From assembly GCF_030124325.1 (NCBI RefSeq), contig NZ_JASKLR010000005.1:186001-250000 (forward strand): a DNA stretch of 64,000 nt. Reading direction: 5' to 3'. How positions within the stretch are numbered: the first letter of the stretch is position 1; the number at the start of each line of letters is the position of its first letter. The notes under the pieces are model-generated. The model made no database searches and was not told the origin of the DNA. It saw only the letters and a list, made by a program, of their open reading frames with translations. Source of the DNA: Sinorhizobium sp. 8-89 (GTDB taxonomy: Bacteria; Pseudomonadota; Alphaproteobacteria; Rhizobiales; Rhizobiaceae). The translations under genes were made by a program, and so were the position numbers. Positions 25,751 through 33,928 of this stretch are shown one piece after another.

Positions 25751-27172
25751 ATGATTGGACAGGAACATATCGACGCGCTGACGAAAATCCTTGGCGACAA
25801 GGGTGTCGTCACGCGCCAGGAAGACATGCAAGCATACGCGATCGGCGCACGCTACGATAAGGGCCATGCGGCAGCCGTGCTGCGCCCGGCGACGACGGCG
25901 GAAGTCTCCGCTGCGGTCGCCTATTGCGTCCGCAACGGTCTCGCAGTCATCCCGCAGTCCGGCAATACCGGCCTTGTTTCCGGCTCGACGCCGGACGGTA
26001 CCGGCAGCGAGGTCGTTCTCAGTCTCGATCGGCTTAACAGGCAGTTCGAGCTCGATAGCGACAACCGCTCGGTCCGCGTCGATGCCGGCTTTCGGCTCTC
26101 CGATCTCAACCGGCGATTGGAGGAATACGACCTGTTCTTTCCGATCGATCTTGGCGCCGATCCGCGGCTCGGCGGCATGATCGCGACCAATACCGGCGGT
26201 TCGCGCTTCCTGAAATACGGCGACGTGCGCCGTAACACTTTGGGCTTGAAGGTCGTGCTCGCCGACGAGGATGGCACCGTTCTCGACCTCGACTGCGACC
26301 TGCGCAAGAACAATACCGGCGTCGACTGGAAGCAGATCTTCGTCGGCACCTCCGGCGCCTTCGGCATCGTTACCGAATGCGTGCTCAATCTCGAGCGGGT
26401 GCCGAAACAGACCGCGACGGCTTTCCTCGTTCCGGCAAGCGGCGCCCATGTGGTGCCGCTGCTGAATGCGATGGAAGAAAGGCTCGGCGCCTATCTTTCC
26501 GCCTTCGAGGGCATGTCGAAGAACGCGATCGCCGCGGCTCTGGCCCATGTGCCGTCGCTGAGAAATCCCTTCCAGGGCGGCAACGTGCCGGATTACCTGA
26601 TCCTCGCGGAAATCTCCCGCACCTGGGAGCCGCGCGAGGGCGAACAGTCGCTTGACGCCGTTCTCGAAAGCGTGCTTGCCGAAATATGGGAAGCGGAAGA
26701 GGCGCCGCTCGCCGACGGCTTCGTCGGTCCGCCGCACGAGATCTGGGCACTTCGCCACGCGCTTTCGGAAGGCGTGAAGCACCTCGGCAAGCTGATCGCC
26801 TTCGATCTTTCCTTCCGCAGAGGTGATATCATGGCTTTCTGCGACCATATGAAGGCCGAGATGCCGGAGAAGTTTCCGGGAGTCATCGTCTGCGATTTCG
26901 GCCACATCGGCGACGGTGGCGTGCATTTCAATCTTGTCGTGGCAAGGGATAGTCCGCTGTTGACCGACGCCGCCTTCGAACAGCGGTTGCGCGATTGGGT
27001 CTTCGCGGTGGCAGTCGAGCAATATGGCGGCAGCTTCAGCGCCGAGCATGCGATCGGCCGGCGGAACCAGAGCTACTACGATTTCTACACGCCGGAAAAA
27101 TTGAAAGAGCTGGCCGGCGGCCTGAAAACACTTACATCGCCGGGAAAACTCGGCAGCGTGCGTTTCGGTTGA
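25751..27172 (+). CDS. FAD-linked oxidoreductase, probable D-2-hydroxyglutarate dehydrogenase
   Basis: The product has 473 residues: an N-terminal PCMH FAD-binding domain (about 35-215; IPQSGNTGLVSGSTPDG, GGMIATNTGGSRFLKYGDVR, GTSGAFGIVTECVL) and a C-terminal FAD-oxidase domain with the metal-site segment FGHIGDGGVHFN and SAEHAIGR. This architecture is shared by D-2-hydroxyglutarate, D-lactate and glycolate dehydrogenases. The start lies ten bases after the hglS stop. Because hglS yields D-2-hydroxyglutarate, oxidation to 2-oxoglutarate is the most likely role; specificity is inferred from context. Confidence 0.86.
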   Translation: MIGQEHIDALTKILGDKGVVTRQEDMQAYAIGARYDKGHAAAVLRPATTAEVSAAVAYCVRNGLAVIPQSGNTGLVSGSTPDGTGSEVVLSLDRLNRQFELDSDNRSVRVDAGFRLSDLNRRLEEYDLFFPIDLGADPRLGGMIATNTGGSRFLKYGDVRRNTLGLKVVLADEDGTVLDLDCDLRKNNTGVDWKQIFVGTSGAFGIVTECVLNLERVPKQTATAFLVPASGAHVVPLLNAMEERLGAYLSAFEGMSKNAIAAALAHVPSLRNPFQGGNVPDYLILAEISRTWEPREGEQSLDAVLESVLAEIWEAEEAPLADGFVGPPHEIWALRHALSEGVKHLGKLIAFDLSFRRGDIMAFCDHMKAEMPEKFPGVIVCDFGHIGDGGVHFNLVVARDSPLLTDAAFEQRLRDWVFAVAVEQYGGSFSAEHAIGRRNQSYYDFYTPEKLKELAGGLKTLTSPGKLGSVRFG

Positions 27173-27176
27173 GCCC

Positions 27177-27223
27177 GCGGTATGAGGAAAGGTGTGAAGC
27201 GGTTTTCCGCCCGCATCCCGCGC
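27177..27223 (+). repeat. Short copy of the TGAGGAAAAGTGTG...CGCATCCCGC interspersed repeat
   Basis: TATGAGGAAAGGTGTGAAGC followed by GGTTTTCCGCCCGCATCCCG matches the first half of the longer element at 51231-51343 and the copy at 56339-56381. Its inner GCGGTTTTCCGC is a small hairpin. It sits between the dehydrogenase gene and amaB. Confidence 0.6.
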
Positions 27224-27258
27224 AACCAATAAATGAGACAAAACGGGAGTCAGTTGAG

Positions 27259-28791
27259 ATGAACATTGCAACAAAAAAAGTCGACGTCGCCAAGGAGGCC
27301 GCCGCCCTCCTCGACAAGATGGGCGTCGCCCGCGAACTCTATGCGGGCGGCGACATGCCGTCCTACAGCCCGGTCACCGGCGAACAGATCGCGAACCTCA
27401 AGACCGTTTCGGCCGCCGAAGCGGCGGCCCGGATCGAACGGGCCGACGAAGCCTTCCGCGCTTGGCGGCTCGTGCCGGCGCCGAAGCGCGGCGAACTCGT
27501 CCGCCTGCTCGGCGAAGAGCTGCGCGCCTTCAAGGCGGACCTCGGCCGCCTCGTCTCGATCGAAGCCGGCAAGATTCCGTCCGAAGGCCTCGGCGAAGTG
27601 CAGGAGATGATCGACATCTGCGATTTCGCCGTCGGTCTCTCCCGCCAGCTCTACGGCCTGACGATCGCCACCGAACGCCCAGGCCACCGCATGATGGAAA
27701 CCTGGCACCCCCTCGGCGTCGTCGGCATCATTTCCGCCTTCAACTTCCCGGTCGCCGTCTGGTCCTGGAACGCGGCGCTGGCGCTCGTCTGCGGCAACGC
27801 CGTGGTCTGGAAGCCATCGGAAAAGACACCGCTCACCGCGCTTGCATCGCAGGCTATCCTTGAGCGCGCCCTCGCCCGCTTCGGCGATGCGCCGGAAGGC
27901 CTGTCGCAGGTGTTGATCGGCGACCGCGCAATCGGCGAAGTCCTCGTCGATCACCCGAAGGTTCCGCTCGTTTCAGCCACTGGCTCGACCCGCATGGGCC
28001 GCGAAGTCGGCCCGCGTCTTGCCAAGCGCTTCGCCCGCGCCATCCTCGAACTCGGCGGTAACAATGCCGGAATCGTCTGCCCGTCGGCCGATCTCGACAT
28101 GGCGCTCCGCGCCATCGCCTTCGGCGCCATGGGCACCGCCGGCCAGCGCTGCACGACGCTGCGCCGCCTCTTCGTCCATGAAAGCGTCTACGATCAGCTC
28201 GTTCCGCGCCTGAAGAAGGCCTACCAGTCGGTTTCCGTCGGCAACCCGCTCGAAAGCACGGCGCTGGTTGGCCCGCTCGTCGACAAGGCCGCCTTCGACA
28301 ACATGCAGAAGGCGATCGCCGACGCCAAGGCGCATGGCGGCGCCGTCACCGGCGGCGAGCGCGTCGAACTCGGCCATGAGAACGGCTATTACGTGAAGCC
28401 CGCGCTCGTCGAAATGCCGAAGCAGGAGGGTCCGGTCCTCGAAGAAACCTTCGCGCCGATCCTCTACGTCATCAAGTACAGCGACTTCGACGCGGTACTC
28501 GCGGAGCACAACGCCGTCGCTGCCGGCCTTTCGTCCTCGATCTTCACCCGCGACATGCAGGAATCGGAACGCTTCCTCGCGGCCGACGGCTCGGACTGCG
28601 GCATCGCCAACGTCAACATCGGCACGTCGGGTGCGGAAATCGGCGGCGCGTTCGGTGGCGAGAAGGAAACCGGCGGCGGCCGTGAATCGGGCTCGGACGC
28701 CTGGAGGGCCTATATGCGCCGGGCAACCAACACGATCAACTACTCGAAGGCTCTGCCGCTGGCGCAGGGCGTCTCGTTCGATATCGAATGA
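27259..28791 (+). CDS. amaB: ALDH7-family L-aminoadipate-semialdehyde (piperidine-6-carboxylate) dehydrogenase
   Basis: The product is a 510-residue aldehyde dehydrogenase of the antiquitin/AmaB branch: GIISAFNFPVAVWSWNAALA, ELGGNN with the general-base Glu, and GTAGQRCTTLRR with catalytic Cys near 298. ALDH7 enzymes oxidise alpha-aminoadipate semialdehyde, in equilibrium with piperidine-6-carboxylate, to 2-aminoadipate using NAD(P)+. The start is ATG 27259. It is followed after 42 bases by an aminotransferase that could convert aminoadipate to 2-oxoadipate, the HglS substrate. The cluster therefore covers semialdehyde to 2-oxoglutarate. Confidence 0.9.
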   Translation: MNIATKKVDVAKEAAALLDKMGVARELYAGGDMPSYSPVTGEQIANLKTVSAAEAAARIERADEAFRAWRLVPAPKRGELVRLLGEELRAFKADLGRLVSIEAGKIPSEGLGEVQEMIDICDFAVGLSRQLYGLTIATERPGHRMMETWHPLGVVGIISAFNFPVAVWSWNAALALVCGNAVVWKPSEKTPLTALASQAILERALARFGDAPEGLSQVLIGDRAIGEVLVDHPKVPLVSATGSTRMGREVGPRLAKRFARAILELGGNNAGIVCPSADLDMALRAIAFGAMGTAGQRCTTLRRLFVHESVYDQLVPRLKKAYQSVSVGNPLESTALVGPLVDKAAFDNMQKAIADAKAHGGAVTGGERVELGHENGYYVKPALVEMPKQEGPVLEETFAPILYVIKYSDFDAVLAEHNAVAAGLSSSIFTRDMQESERFLAADGSDCGIANVNIGTSGAEIGGAFGGEKETGGGRESGSDAWRAYMRRATNTINYSKALPLAQGVSFDIE

Positions 28792-28833
28792 TTGGCGACA
28801 TCGAATAATCGACAGGCTCGAATAGGATCGGCC

Positions 28834-30066
28834 ATGACCATCAATGCAACGATGAAGGAGGCGGGCTTTCTGCCCGCCTCGCGGATCGCCTCGATCGGCG
28901 TTTCCGAAATCCTGAAGATCGGCGCGCGCGCCAACGCCATGAAGCGCGAAGGCAAGCCGGTGATCATCCTCGGCGCCGGCGAGCCGGACTTCGACACGCC
29001 GGACCACGTCAAGCAAGCGGCCTCGGAAGCGATCCAGCGCGGCGAGACGAAATACACCGCGCTCGACGGCACGCCGGAGCTGAAGAAGGCGATCCGCGAA
29101 AAGTTCCAGCGCGAGAACGGTCTCGCCTACGAGATGGACGAGATCACGGTCGCCACCGGCGCCAAGCAGATCCTCTTCAACGCCATGATGGCGACGATCA
29201 ATCCAGGCGACGAGGTGATCATCCCGACGCCCTACTGGACCTCCTATTCGGACATCGTTCAGATCTGCGAAGGTAAGCCGGTCTTGATCGCATGCGATGC
29301 ATCGTCCGGCTTCCGCCTCACCGCCGACAAGCTCGAAGCGGCGATCACGCCGCGGACGCGCTGGGTGTTGCTCAACTCGCCCTCGAACCCGTCCGGCGCC
29401 GCCTACAGCGCGGCCGACTACCGCCCGCTGCTCGACGTTCTTCTCAAGCATCCGCATGTCTGGCTGCTCGTCGACGACATGTACGAGCACATCGTCTATG
29501 ACAGTTTCCGCTTCGTCACCCCGGCACAGCTCGAGCCTCGCCTCAAGGAGCGTACGCTCACCGTCAACGGCGTGTCGAAGGCCTATGCCATGACCGGCTG
29601 GCGCATCGGCTATGCCGGCGGCCCGCGCGAATTGATCAAGGCGATGGCCGTCGTTCAGAGCCAGGCGACCTCCTGCCCGTCCTCGGTGAGCCAGGCAGCC
29701 TCGGTGGCGGCGCTGACCGGTCCGCAGGACTTCCTGAAAGGGCGCACCGCGAGCTTTCAGCGCCGCCGCGATCTCGTCGTCACCGGCCTCAACGCGATCG
29801 ACGGTCTCGATTGCCGCGTCCCGGAAGGTGCCTTCTACACCTACTCCGGCTGCGCCGGCATGCTCGGCAAGGTGACGCCGTCGGGCAAGACGATCGAAAC
29901 CGACACGGACTTCTGCGCCTATCTCCTCGACGACGCCCATGTCGCCGTCGTTCCGGGCTCGGCCTTCGGCCTTTCGCCCTTCTTCCGCATCTCCTATGCG
30001 ACCTCGGAAGCGGAACTGAAGGAAGCGCTCACCCGCATCGCCGCCGCCTGCGCGCGGCTGTCGTGA
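28834..30066 (+). CDS. aatB: Class I/II PLP aminotransferase (aspartate aminotransferase B type)
   Basis: The product is a 410-residue fold-type I aminotransferase with GAGEPDFDTPDHVKQAA, TGAKQILFNAMMA, the SPSNPSGAAYS loop, and the PLP lysine in NGVSKAYAMTGWRIGYAGG (about residue 249). S. meliloti carries aatB at the equivalent position, to my recollection. Linked to hglS and amaB, it may act here as a 2-aminoadipate aminotransferase; aspartate activity is equally consistent with the fold. The ATG at 28834 has AGGA about seven bases upstream. Confidence 0.87.
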   Translation: MTINATMKEAGFLPASRIASIGVSEILKIGARANAMKREGKPVIILGAGEPDFDTPDHVKQAASEAIQRGETKYTALDGTPELKKAIREKFQRENGLAYEMDEITVATGAKQILFNAMMATINPGDEVIIPTPYWTSYSDIVQICEGKPVLIACDASSGFRLTADKLEAAITPRTRWVLLNSPSNPSGAAYSAADYRPLLDVLLKHPHVWLLVDDMYEHIVYDSFRFVTPAQLEPRLKERTLTVNGVSKAYAMTGWRIGYAGGPRELIKAMAVVQSQATSCPSSVSQAASVAALTGPQDFLKGRTASFQRRRDLVVTGLNAIDGLDCRVPEGAFYTYSGCAGMLGKVTPSGKTIETDTDFCAYLLDDAHVAVVPGSAFGLSPFFRISYATSEAELKEALTRIAAACARLS

Positions 30067-30091
30067 GCTCGAGACATGGTGCTGCGGCATA

Positions 30092-30140
30092 ACCCTTCTC
30101 CCGCCTGCGGGGAGAAGGTCGCGGCAGCGGGATGAGGGGG
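30092..30140 (+). repeat. RIME-like palindrome, truncated (copy 2)
   Basis: CCTTCTCCCGCCTGCGGGGAGAAGG is a near-perfect palindrome, followed by CAGCGGGATGAGGGG, the boundary sequence of the RIME-like copies at 3970 and 40883. Only one of the two palindromes is present. It lies between convergent genes and could help end transcription. Confidence 0.65.
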
Positions 30141-30194
30141 CCTTCCCGAGCTTTACAGAACACCACCTGCGGCCCCCGGCAACACTGCCCTCCA

Positions 30195-30743
30195 TCAAAA
30201 TGTCGGCGGCGTACAGGCGCTGATCACCTCGCAAGGTACCGGCCCGACGCAGCGGAAGCGATGCGGCCGGCGGCTCTCGAAGTAATAGGCGTCACCCGGC
30301 CCGAGGATGCGCCGCTCGTCATCGACGGTCACCTCCAGCCGCCCACTAAGCACGATCCCGCCCTCCTCGCCTTCATGCACCAGCGGCACCTTGCCGGTGT
30401 CCGCCCCCGGCTGATAACACTCCTTCAGGATCTGCAGGCTGCGGCCGAAAAGATTGTCGCCGATCTGGCGGTAGGAAATCGGTCCCTTGCCGATCTCCAC
30501 CAGTTCCTCCGCTGCATAGAACGCCTTGCGCGGCTTTTCCGGTTCGAAGGAAAAAAACTCCGCAAGCCCGATCGGAATGCCATCGAGAATGCGCTTCAAC
30601 GCGCCGACTGAGGGATTCGAGGCGTTCGATTCGATCAGCGAGATGGTGGAGTTGGTGACGCCCGCCCGTTTCGCCAGTTCGCGCTGCGAGAGATTGTGCA
30701 TCAGCCGCACATGGCGCAGGCGGTTGCCGATATCGACGGTCAT
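30195..30743 (-). CDS. XRE-family regulator with C-terminal cupin (PuuR-like)
   Basis: The product has about 182 residues: an N-terminal helix-turn-helix (LRHVRLMHNLSQRELAKRAG, TNSTISLIESN) and a C-terminal cupin (HEGEEGGIVLSGRLEVTVDD, LGPGDAYYFESRRPHRF). This is the architecture of PuuR, which represses putrescine/GABA catabolism. The frame also offers an ATG at 30761. The gene is divergent from an omega-amino-acid aminotransferase 145 bases away, its likely target. Confidence 0.87.
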   Translation of the reverse strand: MTVDIGNRLRHVRLMHNLSQRELAKRAGVTNSTISLIESNASNPSVGALKRILDGIPIGLAEFFSFEPEKPRKAFYAAEELVEIGKGPISYRQIGDNLFGRSLQILKECYQPGADTGKVPLVHEGEEGGIVLSGRLEVTVDDERRILGPGDAYYFESRRPHRFRCVGPVPCEVISACTPPTF

Positions 30744-30888
30744 CGCAGATCCCGTGTTCATGTTGTTCGGAATATCGAAACTTTAGCAAGTCTGAGCTAT
30801 GAAATACAGCGCTTTAGCTGAGCGAAGAAAAGGACTTGTTCGGCAATCCAAATCATGGCGTCAATCGCGAACACGACAGGAGGATGCC

Positions 30889-32226
30889 ATGGACGCCCAC
30901 AACAAGCCCAATGCCCCGGTACTCGATAGCTACTGGATGCCCTTTACGGCCAACCGCCAGTTCAAGGCCGCGCCCCGCCTGCTCGCCGCGGCCGAGGGCA
31001 TGCACTACACCAGCGTCGACGGCCGCACGATCCTAGACGGCACCGCCGGCCTCTGGTGCGTCAATGCCGGCCACGGCCGCCGCCAGATCGCCGCCGCGGT
31101 CGAGCGCCAGCTTTCGACGATGGATTTTGCCCCATCCTTCCAGATGGGCCATCCGATCGCCTTCGATTTCGCCGAACGGCTCGCGGAAATCGCCCCCGGC
31201 CCGGCCGGCGCCAAGCTCGATCGGGTGTTCTTCACCGGCTCGGGTTCTGAATCCGTCGACACGGCGCTGAAGATCGCGCTCGCCTACCAACGCTCGATCG
31301 GCCAAGGCGCGCGCACGCGCCTCATCGGCCGCGAGCGCGGCTATCACGGCGTCGGCTTCGGCGGCATCTCCGTCGGCGGCATCGTCAACAACCGCCGCGT
31401 CTTCCCGCAACTCCCGGGCTCCGACCATCTCCGCCATACCCATGACCCGGTGAAAAACGCCTTCGTCAAGGGCCAGCCGGAACACGGCGTCGAGCTTGCC
31501 GACGATCTCGAGAGGCTCGTCGCATTGCACGGTGCCGAAACCATCGCCGCCTGCATCGTCGAGCCCGTTGCCGGCTCGACCGGCGTGCTGATCCCGCCGA
31601 AGGGTTATCTCGAGCGGCTCCGCGCCATTTGCGAGAAGCACGGCATTCTCCTGATCTTCGACGAGGTGATCACCGGCTTCGGCCGCCTCGGCGCCGCCTT
31701 CGCGACCGACTATTTCGGCGTCACCCCCGATCTCGTCACCACCGCCAAGGGCCTCACGAACGGTGCCATTCCGATGGGCGCGGTGTTTGCGAGCCGCAAG
31801 GTGCACGACGCGCTGATGCACGGACCTGAGGGCCAGATCGAGCTCTTCCACGGCTACACCTATTCCGGCCATCCGGCCGCCTGCGCCGCCGGCATCGCCA
31901 CGCTCGACATCTATCGCGACGAGGGCCTGATGACGCGTGCCGCCGAGTTGCAGGAGGACTGGCATGAGGCGATGCATTCGCTGAGGGGCCTGCGGCACGT
32001 CATCGACATCCGTACCATCGGCCTCATCGCCGGTATCGAACTGCAATCGCGAGACGGCGCCCCCGGCGCCCGCGCCTATGACGTCTTCGTCGACTGCTTC
32101 GAGAGAGGTCTGTTGATCCGCGTTACCGGCGATATCATCGCCTTCTCGCCTCCACTGATCGCCGAAAAGAGGCATTTCGGCGAGATCGCCTCGACCCTCG
32201 CCGATGCGCTGAAGCGGGTGAAATAA
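30889..32226 (+). CDS. Class III omega-amino-acid (beta-alanine):pyruvate aminotransferase
   Basis: The product is a 445-residue PLP enzyme with YWMPFTANRQFK at the N terminus, the PLP-aspartate segment LIFDEVITGFGRLG, and the Schiff-base lysine in TTAKGLTNGAIPMGAV (about residue 287). It aligns over its whole length with Pseudomonas omega-amino acid:pyruvate transaminase (about 445 residues). It would convert beta-alanine or similar amino acids to semialdehydes with pyruvate as acceptor. The start at 30889 lies downstream of CAGGAGG. The PuuR-like cupin gene upstream suggests induction by a polyamine-derived amino acid. Confidence 0.9.
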   Translation: MDAHNKPNAPVLDSYWMPFTANRQFKAAPRLLAAAEGMHYTSVDGRTILDGTAGLWCVNAGHGRRQIAAAVERQLSTMDFAPSFQMGHPIAFDFAERLAEIAPGPAGAKLDRVFFTGSGSESVDTALKIALAYQRSIGQGARTRLIGRERGYHGVGFGGISVGGIVNNRRVFPQLPGSDHLRHTHDPVKNAFVKGQPEHGVELADDLERLVALHGAETIAACIVEPVAGSTGVLIPPKGYLERLRAICEKHGILLIFDEVITGFGRLGAAFATDYFGVTPDLVTTAKGLTNGAIPMGAVFASRKVHDALMHGPEGQIELFHGYTYSGHPAACAAGIATLDIYRDEGLMTRAAELQEDWHEAMHSLRGLRHVIDIRTIGLIAGIELQSRDGAPGARAYDVFVDCFERGLLIRVTGDIIAFSPPLIAEKRHFGEIASTLADALKRVK

Positions 32227-32283
32227 CCGATACGGCGCTTTATCCTCGGCGGCCGGGTTGATGCGCCAGGCCGCCAAAGCGAC

Positions 32284-33555
32284 TCAGCGTATCAATATCG
32301 CCCTGAAATCATTGACATTCGTCCCGGTCGGGCCAGGTACGAAAAGGTCGCCGCTCGCCGCAAAGGCCGACCAGGCGTCGTGGCGAGCGAGATGCGCCCG
32401 CGGATCGGCGCCTGCCGCGCGCATGCGGCGGACACTCGCGCCGTCGGCAAAGGCGCCGGCATTTTCCTCGGAACCATCGATGCCGTCCGTATCGGCGGCC
32501 AACGCATCGATGCCGGTTATCCCGTCGATGTCGAGCGCCAGCGACAAGAGGAACTCGCTGTTACGCCCACCCTTGCCGTAGTTGTCGCCGGAAATCGTCA
32601 CGGTCGTCTCGCCGCCGGAGAGCAGCACGACGGGTTTGGCGAAGGGCCGGTCGCGCAGGGCAACCTCGCGGGCGAGCGCCGCATGCATGCGACCAATGTC
32701 GCCCGCCTCGCCCTCGATCGCGTCCGACAGGATTGCGGCCTCGACGCCAATTTCCCGCGCGCGAGCAGCCGCGGCCTCCAATGAGACGCTCGCCGAGGCG
32801 ATCACGTGAACTTCGTTGCCGGCAAAGGCGGGATCGTGGGGCTCAGGTGCTCGGGCGGCCTCGGATGAGAGATGCGCCGCCACCCGCTCGGGCAACGTCA
32901 TGCCATAGCGCGCGACGATCTCCCGCGCCTCCTCAAGGCTCGACCGATCCGGCACCGTCGGGCCAGAGGCGACGAAGGCGGGATTGTCGCCCGGCACGTC
33001 GGAGACGACGAGGCTAACGACGCGCGCCGGCGACGCGGCGAGCGCAAGCCGGCCGCCCTTGATGCGCGACACATGTTTTCTGACGACATTCATCGCCGAG
33101 ATCGGCGCGCCGGAAGCAAGCAGCGCCCGATTGACGGCGATCTCGTCTTCGAGCGTTACCCCCGTGGGCGGCGCGGGCAACAGCGCCGAGCCGCCACCGG
33201 AAACCAGCGCCACAATGAGATCGTCCGCAGTCAGCCCCTCGACCAGCTTGAGAAGCGCGGAGGATGCCGCAAGCCCGGCCTCGTCCGGCACCGGATGGGC
33301 CGATTGCAGCACCTTTATGCGCTCGCATTTTTCGACCGGCCCATGGCGGGCGACGACGACACCATCAAGCGGACCATCCCAAAGCCGCTCGAAGGCAGCC
33401 GCCATCTGACTTGCGGCCTTGCCGGCGCCGACGACGATCGTACGCCCCTTCGGTTTCTCCGGCAGGTTAGCGCGAATGGCGGCTTCAGGATCGGCCGCGA
33501 CGACGGCGGCCTCGAAAAGGGAGGTCAGGAAGGAGCGCGGCTCGATCGATGCCAT
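32284..33555 (-). CDS. Glycerate 2-kinase, MOFRL/DUF4147 family (TtuD-like)
   Basis: The product has 423 residues. The N-terminal DUF4147 domain has RTIVVGAGKAASQMAAAFE, VLQSAHPVPDEAGLAAS and VSGGGSALLPAPP. The C-terminal MOFRL domain has LLSGGETTVTI, GGRNSEFLLSLAL and ALAADTDGIDGS. These proteins phosphorylate D-glycerate at C2. The gene starts four bases after the Dabb gene stop and probably shares its operon with the GMC oxidoreductase gene further upstream. If so, glycerate or hydroxypyruvate would be an end product of the pathway served by this cluster. Confidence 0.88.
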   Translation of the reverse strand: MASIEPRSFLTSLFEAAVVAADPEAAIRANLPEKPKGRTIVVGAGKAASQMAAAFERLWDGPLDGVVVARHGPVEKCERIKVLQSAHPVPDEAGLAASSALLKLVEGLTADDLIVALVSGGGSALLPAPPTGVTLEDEIAVNRALLASGAPISAMNVVRKHVSRIKGGRLALAASPARVVSLVVSDVPGDNPAFVASGPTVPDRSSLEEAREIVARYGMTLPERVAAHLSSEAARAPEPHDPAFAGNEVHVIASASVSLEAAAARAREIGVEAAILSDAIEGEAGDIGRMHAALAREVALRDRPFAKPVVLLSGGETTVTISGDNYGKGGRNSEFLLSLALDIDGITGIDALAADTDGIDGSEENAGAFADGASVRRMRAAGADPRAHLARHDAWSAFAASGDLFVPGPTGTNVNDFRAILIR

Positions 33556-33559
33556 GGAA

Positions 33560-33877
33560 TCAGTCCGGTATCTCTAGATCATAGACGAACACACCTTGGA
33601 CGCCGCCTTCCGCCGCCGCAACGATTTTTCCGCCGGTCTTGCGATGTTCCGGATCGTCGAGATAGGTGTCGCGCGCGGCCGCATCGACGAAATCGACGAT
33701 GAAGCCTTCACCGTAACCTTTGTCCATGCCGATCTCCGGGCTGACATTGACGCCGATGTGCACGGCCAGCAGATCCGGAAGGCGGTCTTTCAGCGCGGCA
33801 ATCGCGGCGAAGAGCGCCGTCTTTTCGGCATTCGTCACCGCCGGGCGGAAGCGGATGAAGACACAGTGTCGGATCAT
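33560..33877 (-). CDS. Dabb (stress-responsive A/B barrel) family protein
   Basis: The product is a 105-residue single-domain protein with MIRHCVFIRFRP at the start, VHIGVNVSPEIG in the middle and VVYDLE-like FVYDLEIPD at the end, the Dabb pattern of a dimeric ferredoxin-like barrel. The biochemical role of most Dabb proteins is unknown; some are cyclases or binding proteins. It sits between the GMC oxidoreductase (51-base gap) and the glycerate kinase (4-base gap), so it is probably co-expressed with both. Confidence 0.83.
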   Translation of the reverse strand: MIRHCVFIRFRPAVTNAEKTALFAAIAALKDRLPDLLAVHIGVNVSPEIGMDKGYGEGFIVDFVDAAARDTYLDDPEHRKTGGKIVAAAEGGVQGVFVYDLEIPD

Positions 33878-33928
33878 GTTTCCTCCCGACGTGAGCGATT
33901 GCAGGAATGTAGCTGGTTCCGTCCGCCT

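Noticed and set aside
30092-30140. Palindromic GGGGAGAAGG units as a possible CRISPR array
   Set aside because: The units are scattered singly, are palindromic and have no regular spacers or cas genes; they are interspersed intergenic repeats.
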